From: Sphingobacteriaceae bacterium
GTDB lineage: Bacteria > Bacteroidota > Bacteroidia > UBA7662
DNA: 64,000 bases
Direction: 5' to 3'
Assembly (NCBI GenBank): GCA_030682795.1
Contig: JAUXNJ010000012.1
Span: forward strand, 82,467-146,466
Every line of letters begins with the position of its first letter. Positions within the stretch are counted from its first letter, which is position 1. This document shows positions 54,349 to 60,528 of the stretch, in pieces. A model generated the notes under the pieces. That model made no database searches and was not told the DNA's origin. It saw only the letters and a program-made list of their open reading frames with translations. The translations under genes and the position numbers were made by a program.

Positions 54349-55122
54349 TTAAGATTTGTTTTGGATGAGTTCCGAAAAAAGTCGGTACAAGGCTGCATGC
54401 GCCGGGCGCTCGGCTATTTGCTGCAGCTGCTTTTGGATGGTGGGGAGATCGCCGCGGCGGGCGGGACCGGTTTGTCGCTCCCAAGGGGCTTGGTTGCTGG
54501 CAAAGGCGTCTAACTGATAGCGCAAAATAGGCAGCAACAAACGGTGGTCGAGCTGCTGCTGCTTGAGCAAGTCAAATGCTTGCTCGAATAAAAAGTTGCT
54601 GAAATTGGCGGTGGTTACGGCCGCAAGGTGGTAGGCTTCACGACTTTTTTGGTCGGCAGCCTCACAAAGTTCCGATAAACTGCCACCCAAAGCCAAAATT
54701 TCGGCCAAACTGGCTTCGTCTGAGGCGTCGCAAAGCAGCGGAACAGTTTTCCAGTCGTACTGCAGCTCCTTGCGGATGCTTTGCAGTGGCCAGAGGATGC
54801 CACGGCGGGGGTGAGGGGCCAGCCAGTCGAGCTGACCCGTACCAGCGCAGTGCAGCACCAATCTGCTCGCATCAGGAGCTATTTGCTGCGCCACTTCGGC
54901 AATCACCGCATCGGGCAAGGCCATGATACAGAGCTCTGTCAAGGGTAATTGCTGCAACTCGCTCACCGGCTGGGCGCCGAGCAAACGGGCCAAAGCCTCC
55001 CGATCGGAGCGGTTGCGGCCCCACACAAAGCTGATGGTGTAACCAGCTTGGTGCAGGGCTTCTCCCAATTTCCAGGCCACATGCCCGGTGCCGCAGAGCG
55101 CTATGTTAGCCTTGCTGTTCAC
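54349..55122 (-). CDS. Rossmann-fold protein, DUF2520-type
   Basis: A 257-residue protein with an N-terminal Rossmann domain (IALCGTGHVAWKLGEALHQ, VWGRNRSD) as in F420/NADP oxidoreductases and ketopantoate-reductase-like enzymes, then a helical DUF2520 domain (AVTTANFSNFLFEQAFDLL). The nucleotide and substrate are unknown. The start is GTG at 55122 and overlaps the ccmF 3' end by 17 bases, which suggests co-transcription with ccmE-ccmF. Confidence 0.82.
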   Translation of the reverse strand: MNSKANIALCGTGHVAWKLGEALHQAGYTISFVWGRNRSDREALARLLGAQPVSELQQLPLTELCIMALPDAVIAEVAQQIAPDASRLVLHCAGTGQLDWLAPHPRRGILWPLQSIRKELQYDWKTVPLLCDASDEASLAEILALGGSLSELCEAADQKSREAYHLAAVTTANFSNFLFEQAFDLLKQQQLDHRLLLPILRYQLDAFASNQAPWERQTGPARRGDLPTIQKQLQQIAERPAHAALYRLFSELIQNKS

Positions 55123-57538
55123 GGGCTTCTATCCGCAGGGCTTCAAAGTAGCGCTGCATGATCGACATGGTAAAGCCAATTACCAAAATGATGGTGCCGA
55201 TCCACAATACATTGATGAAAGGGAATTTGATGGCTTTCATGATGATGTATTCTTTAGGACCAGGATTGGCTTCGGCGATGCTGAATTCTACCGTTTCGGC
55301 TTGCGGATCTATTTTGTTGAGACTGATTTTGAGGCCGGCTTCTTCAGAAGTGGCATCGTAACGGAACTCGGTGCCATTTTGGATGGCGTATACCGGCTCT
55401 AATTGCACATCGCCTTTCAAAGTCTTTACCCTGATTTTAGCCGCCACAGCCACTTCGGCACCAGCTACTTTATCGGCCATTTCGGGCGACAGCTGTAAGC
55501 TCATGCCTTCCATGATGATGAGGTTTTCGGCCAGCATCAGCGTATCGCCTTTGCCTTTAAAGTTCACCTTTTTGGCTTCCTGCCACTTCGGACGGTCTTT
55601 GTAGGCGTCTTTATCGATTACCTGCGTTACGTGGGTGTACAAATCGTGCAGCAAAAAGTGCTTGGTATCGGGGTTTGCAATCAGGCCCATTTTTGGGTTG
55701 ATTTGCGCATTCGGATACAACGTAAAGTTGTATGCTACCTCGCCCTTGGCATTCAGTTTTTCGTAGAAGACCTTGTAATAATGGTTCGGCGGCGCAATCG
55801 AGTCTCCTAAATAGGTTACCCGGTAGTTGTTCATCTCCAAACCTTCGTTCTTCCACAGCAATACATTCTCAAAATTGGCTTTGGCGTCGAAGGCTTCGCC
55901 GTAGCTTACGCCCGACTGGTTAATCGATACCACTTCTTTGTTGGCCGACGAAATGAGCACGCCAATCATCATCATGGCAAAGCCAATGTGCGCTACAGAG
56001 GCACCCGCATTTTTGATTTTGCTGAATTGTTTGGCCAAGATGCTGCCGTTGCCTGAAAGTGAAAACCAGCTTGCAAAAATGAGCAGCACATACGGCCAGG
56101 CATAGATTTTAAGCGGTAGCATGGTAGCGATGGTGAGCACGCCAGCAATCACTGTTGGCAAAATTAACGAGCGATAAAAGGCCTTGGTGTCGGTTTTGCG
56201 GTATTTAAGGAACTGACCGATGGTGGTGAGTGCCATGATGAGCACGGCCATGGGCAGCTGCCAGCGGTTGTAGTGCGCAATGGGATCGGCCGGCGGCGCC
56301 ATGTTGGTGCCTAAAATTTTGTTGAATACCGGAATGGAGGTGCTGATGAGGATTTGGAAGGCACTCAAACTCAAAATGAGCGTTCCCATGAAGAGCCAGA
56401 ACTCGCGGGTGTAGGTGCCTTCGTCCTTAGGCGAACGTGGCAAACCTTTCCAGCGGGCAATGAGCAAGCCTGCGCCCAAAAGCACAAAGGCGAACAAAAA
56501 TACGAGGAGCTGTCCCGACATCCCCAAATCGGTAAACGAATGCACCGAACTTTCTCCCAAAATACCCGAACGGGTAAGGAAGGTGGCGTAGAGGATGAGC
56601 AAGAAGGTGGCTATCACCAAAATGAAGGTGGTCGGCAGCGAATTGCCGGTCTTTTTATAGGCATGCATCACGTGCACCGCCCCAATCATGGTGAGCCAGG
56701 GAATGAGGGAGGCGTTTTCAACCGGGTCCCAGGCCCAATAGCCGCCAAAATTCAGCGATTCATAGGCCCAAGCAGCACCCATGATGATGCCTGTGCCCAA
56801 AATCATCACTCCAAAGAGGGTCCAGGGCAGGGCAGGGGTGAGCCAGCTGCTGTATTCTTTCTTTAACAAACCGGCAATGGCAAAGGCAAAAGGCACAATG
56901 GTGCTGGCAAAACCGAGGAAAAGCACCGGTGGGTGAATCACCATCCAGGGGTTTTGGAGCAGGGGATTGAGTCCGTTACCGTCGGTAATAAAGCTCAGGT
57001 AGTTGGGATTGGCAAAAATGGGGGCTTCCATGGCCTCGCGCAGGAGGATGAAGGGACTGCTGCCCACTTTGTAGCCCAGCACATACACGCCCAAGAGCAT
57101 GGAGCTGAGGGCCACTTGCGCCAGCGATACCACGGCCATCACGGGTGATTCCCAGTGGCGGGTGCTGTACATCAACACCCAGCCGATCACCATGTGCCAG
57201 AAAGTCCAGAGCAAAAAGCTGCCCTCTTGTCCTTCCCAAAAGGCCGAAATGATGTATTTGGCCGGCAAGGCGCGCGAAGCGTGCGACCAAGCGTAGTTGT
57301 ATTCGTATAAATGGTTGTAGATGATGTAAAAGAGCACCACGATGATGCTCAGTACGCCTACACTGTGCAGCCAAAAGGAGGTGCGACCGATTTTTTTCCA
57401 GCTAACGCTGCCTTCAGGACGGTTGAAGGTGCTGGCGGCATAGCTGATAAAGGCCAATACCGAGGCAATGAACGATAAAATTACAGCGGCATGGCCGAGG
57501 CGACCTGCCCAAAGGTTTTCTCCAATATATTCAATCAT
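55106..57538 (-). CDS. Cytochrome c maturation protein CcmF-like haem lyase
   Basis: An 810-residue polytopic inner-membrane protein that ligates haem to apocytochrome c. The haem-handling WWD-type motif is FGGYWAWDPVENAS (264-277), preceded by GLNPLLQNPWMVIHPP (189-204); both are typical of CcmF/CcsA. More than a dozen hydrophobic helices are followed by a large extracytoplasmic region and a final helix near residues 775-795. It is longer than E. coli CcmF (about 650). It lies one base after ccmE, and both belong to a System I-like set, although the other ccm genes are not in the window. Confidence 0.92.
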   Translation of the reverse strand: MIEYIGENLWAGRLGHAAVILSFIASVLAFISYAASTFNRPEGSVSWKKIGRTSFWLHSVGVLSIIVVLFYIIYNHLYEYNYAWSHASRALPAKYIISAFWEGQEGSFLLWTFWHMVIGWVLMYSTRHWESPVMAVVSLAQVALSSMLLGVYVLGYKVGSSPFILLREAMEAPIFANPNYLSFITDGNGLNPLLQNPWMVIHPPVLFLGFASTIVPFAFAIAGLLKKEYSSWLTPALPWTLFGVMILGTGIIMGAAWAYESLNFGGYWAWDPVENASLIPWLTMIGAVHVMHAYKKTGNSLPTTFILVIATFLLILYATFLTRSGILGESSVHSFTDLGMSGQLLVFLFAFVLLGAGLLIARWKGLPRSPKDEGTYTREFWLFMGTLILSLSAFQILISTSIPVFNKILGTNMAPPADPIAHYNRWQLPMAVLIMALTTIGQFLKYRKTDTKAFYRSLILPTVIAGVLTIATMLPLKIYAWPYVLLIFASWFSLSGNGSILAKQFSKIKNAGASVAHIGFAMMMIGVLISSANKEVVSINQSGVSYGEAFDAKANFENVLLWKNEGLEMNNYRVTYLGDSIAPPNHYYKVFYEKLNAKGEVAYNFTLYPNAQINPKMGLIANPDTKHFLLHDLYTHVTQVIDKDAYKDRPKWQEAKKVNFKGKGDTLMLAENLIIMEGMSLQLSPEMADKVAGAEVAVAAKIRVKTLKGDVQLEPVYAIQNGTEFRYDATSEEAGLKISLNKIDPQAETVEFSIAEANPGPKEYIIMKAIKFPFINVLWIGTIILVIGFTMSIMQRYFEALRIEAREQQG

Positions 57539-57539
57539 C

Positions 57540-57965
57540 TTATCCCTCCGCGGTTGGTGCCGTGCCTGTGGCTTCGTACTCGTCTATTTGAATTTCGTCT
57601 TCGGTGTATTTCGAAGGGCATTTGGTTAGGATTTTTTGCGCCGTGAAATGCTCGCCGGTCATCTGACCCACGATTACCACCTGCTCTGAGCGCTCAAAAT
57701 CCTGCGGTTTGGTGCCATAAAACACCACTTCGCTCACTGCGCCTTCATTGTCTTGCAAGTAAAATTTAAACAAATTGGCGTTTTGTTCGGGGTCGTAATG
57801 CATTTCATCCATGCGGGCGAGGGTGCCTACTACGTGGTATTCACGTTCGGGATTTTTGGCCGCGGTGCTGAAGTTTTCGTAGGAGCTGCTGTCGCCAACA
57901 GTGCTGATGATCACGCCGATGGCAATGGCAATGATCACAATCAGTAAAATATGGGTACGCTTCAT
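57540..57965 (-). CDS. ccmE: Haem chaperone CcmE, Cys-type
   Basis: A 141-residue membrane-anchored periplasmic haem chaperone. One N-terminal helix (7-25), then the OB-fold core (YHVVGTLARMDEMHYDP through VVFYGTKPQDFERSEQVVI). The haem-attachment position reads C116-PSK-Y120 rather than the HxxxY of E. coli CcmE. This CxxxY variant is known from archaea and some bacteria. The gene is first in the group and is followed by ccmF after one base. Confidence 0.9.
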   Translation of the reverse strand: MKRTHILLIVIIAIAIGVIISTVGDSSSYENFSTAAKNPEREYHVVGTLARMDEMHYDPEQNANLFKFYLQDNEGAVSEVVFYGTKPQDFERSEQVVIVGQMTGEHFTAQKILTKCPSKYTEDEIQIDEYEATGTAPTAEG

Positions 57966-58302
57966 GTAGGAGCTATTTTAATTGCGGTGCAAAGTTCGTT
58001 AAAGAAACGATGCATGGGGCCCATAAGTTTCGGATTTTAAGGTTTATTCGCAAGAAATGGCTTTTGTAGCTTAGTAAGATCGGCTGCCGAGAAAGGGGTG
58101 TATTGGTTTTTAGGGAGATGGATGAGTTTCGGGAGGGAGATGTGCGATTAGCTGGGTTTTAGGCCACAGACCATAGTGGACTTATGGCTAGGAACTGACA
58201 ACAAGTTGAATTCATAGTAGCTTGTGGAAAAGTTGAGCGCTTTAGCTTGTGATATTATGCTTAATTTGGGGTGTGCGAATTGAAGGAGTTGCGCGTATAA
58301 AT
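57966..58302. other. Intergenic region upstream of the AbiTii gene, no gene recognised
   Basis: No coding frame, RNA gene or terminator can be supported on either strand. It begins with the ccmE upstream region and becomes gradually more AT-rich. The short string AGCTTGTGGA/AGCTTGTGAT recurs near 58220-58250. It probably includes the promoter of ccmE (minus) and of the AbiTii gene (plus), but no clear TAnnTTTG box is seen. Confidence 0.4.
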
Positions 58303-58319
58303 GAGTTATAGGCAAGCCT
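58303..58319 (+). repeat. Left imperfect inverted repeat flanking the AbiTii gene
   Basis: GAGTTATAGGCAAGCCT, eight bases before the ATG. It is complementary at 13 of 17 positions to the sequence 59218-59234 that begins at the last base of the stop codon. It also contains the small perfect palindrome TAGGC-AA-GCCTA (58309-58320). Confidence 0.6.
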
Positions 58320-58327
58320 AAAAGACA

Positions 58328-59218
58328 ATGATAAACGAACTAATAAGAGATTTAGCTTTTGATAAAATCACATTGTCACAAGCATTAACTCGAGCTAAGT
58401 TAATTGCTCGACAAATAAAAAATGACACATTCAGAAACTGGTTAAACAAGGAGCTAAATGGATATGAATATGACGATGCTCTGCTACCAGGATATCGCAA
58501 AATTTGGGCAGAGATAAATTTGACTGCAGAATTTCCATTTGGTCGTACTCATACATTTCCAGTGGTTATGGGTGAAGAGGATAGAGAAATTGAGGAATTG
58601 TTGAATTTTCATCATGTAATCGAACCTATTTCAATAATTGAACAAAATATCATTCAATTAGTAGATGGTAAAGGGTTTATACATCTTACTGGCGGACAAC
58701 TTCAAGCGGTTGCTGAATTATATAGAAAACAAGTAGAGGCACAGCGCGGAGTTATAAGAAGTGGAAGAAGAACAATCGGGAAAGCGCATCTTTTAAATAT
58801 AATTGAACTGACAAAACAAAAACTCTTAGATACCTTACAAGATTTAGAAGAACAATTTCCTGAAATCGATAACAAATACGTTATGAGTGAAGAAAACGAA
58901 AAGAAAGTACAGAATATAATCACTAACAACATTTACGGCAATAATAACCCCTTAAATGTTGCTGCTGGAGACAACATTAAGCAAGGAGGTATTAAGTTAA
59001 CCATTAATCAAGTCCATTTCGACAGATTAAAAGAGTTAGGTGTTCAAGAGAAAGAGTTAAATGAATTGAAATCAATAGACCTAGAAGCACCTAAGGGAAA
59101 CTCAGAACGAAAAACGAAAATTATGGGATGGATAGGAAAAGTTACATCTTCCTTAGCTTCTCGAGGCATATATGACAGCATTCCAACAGTCGTAGAATAT
59201 GTCGGAAATTTGATCTGA
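58328..59218 (+). CDS. AbiTii-domain abortive-infection-type protein
   Basis: A 296-residue cytosolic protein. The N-terminal 80 residues (LIRDLAFDKITLSQALTRAK, then NDTFRNWLNKELNGYEYDD) match the AbiTii domain found in phage-abortive-infection proteins. A central helical region (about 120-190) leads to NNIYGNNNPLNVAAGDNIKQ, a type of Asn-rich linker, and a C-terminal segment (LKELGVQEKELNELKSI, then KIMGWIGKVTSSLASRG and IPTVVEYVGNLI) that may be an effector or membrane-active helix. Hand count of one 60-base line gave 28% G+C, far below neighbouring genes. Imperfect inverted repeats flank the gene precisely. A phage-defence role is inferred from the domain. Confidence 0.75.
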   Translation: MINELIRDLAFDKITLSQALTRAKLIARQIKNDTFRNWLNKELNGYEYDDALLPGYRKIWAEINLTAEFPFGRTHTFPVVMGEEDREIEELLNFHHVIEPISIIEQNIIQLVDGKGFIHLTGGQLQAVAELYRKQVEAQRGVIRSGRRTIGKAHLLNIIELTKQKLLDTLQDLEEQFPEIDNKYVMSEENEKKVQNIITNNIYGNNNPLNVAAGDNIKQGGIKLTINQVHFDRLKELGVQEKELNELKSIDLEAPKGNSERKTKIMGWIGKVTSSLASRGIYDSIPTVVEYVGNLI

Positions 59219-59234
59219 GGCCTGCTTATATCAC
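59218..59234 (-). repeat. Right imperfect inverted repeat flanking the AbiTii gene
   Basis: AGGCCTGCTTATATCAC, starting within the stop codon. Reverse complement matches the left repeat (58303-58319) at 13 of 17 positions. It runs straight into the long palindrome that follows. Confidence 0.6.
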
Positions 59235-59344
59235 GCGTTTGGCTACAATAGGGGTTTGAGTGCTAAATTGAAACCTTTTCGTACTTTAGTACATCGTGCT
59301 GGCAAGCAAGTGTGGTGCTCCTTGTCCCCCACTGCGCCAAGCGC
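59235..59344. repeat. Long imperfect palindrome downstream of the AbiTii gene
   Basis: Outer arms GCGTTTGGC (59235-59243) and GCCAAGCGC (59336-59344) pair at 8 of 9 positions. Inner arms GTGCTAAA (59260-59267) and TTTAGTAC (59285-59292) pair at 7 of 8, and a short AGTG/CACT stem (59309-59312 with 59330-59333) lies between. The nested arms with extrahelical bases recall folded recombination sites such as attC, but the GTTRRRY core is not exact and no integrase is present. Confidence 0.5.
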
Positions 59345-59391
59345 TAGAACATAAGTGGGAACAAGCATAGTGCGACCGAGAAAATTGAACA

Positions 59392-59484
59392 ATGGAAGTG
59401 GGAATACAACCACTTCCGACCACATTTTCTTTGGATGATTATTCTCCACAAGAATTTAGTAAATTGAATGAGGTAAACGCCTGA
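59392..59484 (+). other. Thirty-codon open frame with protein-like composition, possible gene remnant
   Basis: An ATG-started frame that reads like part of a protein (SLDDYSPQEFSKLNEVNA) before stopping. A further frame from 59499 to 59585 (KRPKYREDLSDFDHLNNTMM and on) also looks protein-like but lacks a start. The pair could be a decayed gene interrupted by stops and frameshifts. No homologue is recognised, and the first frame also contains the hairpin at 59394-59417. Support is weak. Confidence 0.25.
59394..59417. repeat. Perfect 8-bp stem hairpin
   Basis: GGAAGTGG and CCACTTCC separated by eight bases. There is no T-run directly after it, so it is not an obvious terminator. Together with the palindrome above it accounts for most of the structure in the 419-base gene-free stretch 59219-59637. 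Confidence 0.6.
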
Positions 59485-59637
59485 AAACTCTAATTAAAAG
59501 CGTCCGAAGTATAGGGAGGACCTCAGTGATTTTGACCATTTGAACAACACCATGATGGATGTTATTAAAGTTGTTGAAATTGTGTGAGCAAATTGCAACG
59601 GCAGCATGTTATTTTTACGTAGAAGATTTAGCTTGCC

Positions 59638-60417
59638 ATGCCTCTTAAAATCCAATACGCTTCCGACTTACATTTGGAATTCCCCGCCAACAAGGAATTC
59701 CTGAGGCGGCAACCTTTGCAGGCGGTAGGAGAGATTTTGGTATTGGCCGGTGATGTGGTGCCGTTGGCTGTGTTAGAGCAGCATCAAGATTTTTTCAGCT
59801 TTGTAGCCGATCATTTCAAAACCACCTATTGGTTGCCAGGTAATCATGAATATTATCAGTTCGATTTAGCAGATAAAAGTGGTGTGCTTCATGAAGCCAT
59901 TCTCAGCAATGTGTTTTTGGTGAATAATGTGTCGGTGGTGCATGAACAGCTGAAATTGATTTTTTCGACCCTCTGGAGTAACATTAGCCCCGGCAACCTA
60001 TGGCAAATTGAGCGTGGACTGAATGATTTTCGCTACATCCAATACAAAGGACATCGCTTTTCAGCGGAGGTGTTTAATGAGCTGCACCACGAAAGTTTGG
60101 CCTTTATTCGAAAGGAGACAGAAGCCGGTCAAAAGGTGAATACGGCCGTTTTTACGCATTATTGCCCTACTTTTTTGAATTACCCAGCGCAGTTTAAAGG
60201 GGATGCGCTGAATGAAGCCTTTGCCGTAGAGCTCTATGAACTGATTGCATCTTCCGAAATTTCGGCTTGGGTATATGGCCATCACCATACCAATACCCCA
60301 GCCTTCAGCATAGGAAATACACGCCTGCTAACCAATCAATTGGGGTATGTGGCGCGAAACGAACATCAGACATTTGAACGGGACAAGGCGTTTGAATTCG
60401 CAAATCCAATGAGCTAA
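59638..60417 (+). CDS. Calcineurin-like metallophosphoesterase
   Basis: A 259-residue cytosolic phosphoesterase. Metal-binding motifs in order: ASDLHLEF (DxH), VLAGDVV (GDxx), LPGNHEYY (GNHE), FTHYCP and a final GHHHTN (GHxH). The substrate is unknown; relatives act on nucleotides, phosphoproteins or cyclic di-nucleotides. Composition returns to the chromosomal norm, so it marks the right-hand edge of the AT-rich patch. Start ATG at 59638. Confidence 0.9.
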   Translation: MPLKIQYASDLHLEFPANKEFLRRQPLQAVGEILVLAGDVVPLAVLEQHQDFFSFVADHFKTTYWLPGNHEYYQFDLADKSGVLHEAILSNVFLVNNVSVVHEQLKLIFSTLWSNISPGNLWQIERGLNDFRYIQYKGHRFSAEVFNELHHESLAFIRKETEAGQKVNTAVFTHYCPTFLNYPAQFKGDALNEAFAVELYELIASSEISAWVYGHHHTNTPAFSIGNTRLLTNQLGYVARNEHQTFERDKAFEFANPMS

Positions 60418-60468
60418 GGCTTCAACAGCAGCTGAAATTTCTTCCTAACAACCCCAACTTCAAAAAGC

Positions 60469-60476
60469 TATCTTTG
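60469..60476 (+). promoter_or_regulatory. -7 promoter box for the TonB-dependent barrel gene
   Basis: TATCTTTG, an exact TAnnTTTG match 52 bases upstream of the start codon at 60529. Confidence 0.5.
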
Positions 60477-60528
60477 GTTTTTAAACCTTTTTGAATGCTT
60501 GCTGTCCTAGTAAGGTTGAAGTTTTTGT

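Noticed and set aside
56354..56866. 170-codon open frame on the plus strand inside ccmF
   Set aside because: Gly/His/Glu-rich composition is the mirror of a membrane-protein coding strand; no initiation signal or family resemblance.
59235..59344. Genuine integron attC site
   Set aside because: The GTTRRRY core is not exact, and there is no IntI-type integrase or second cassette in the window; only the foldable layout is similar.
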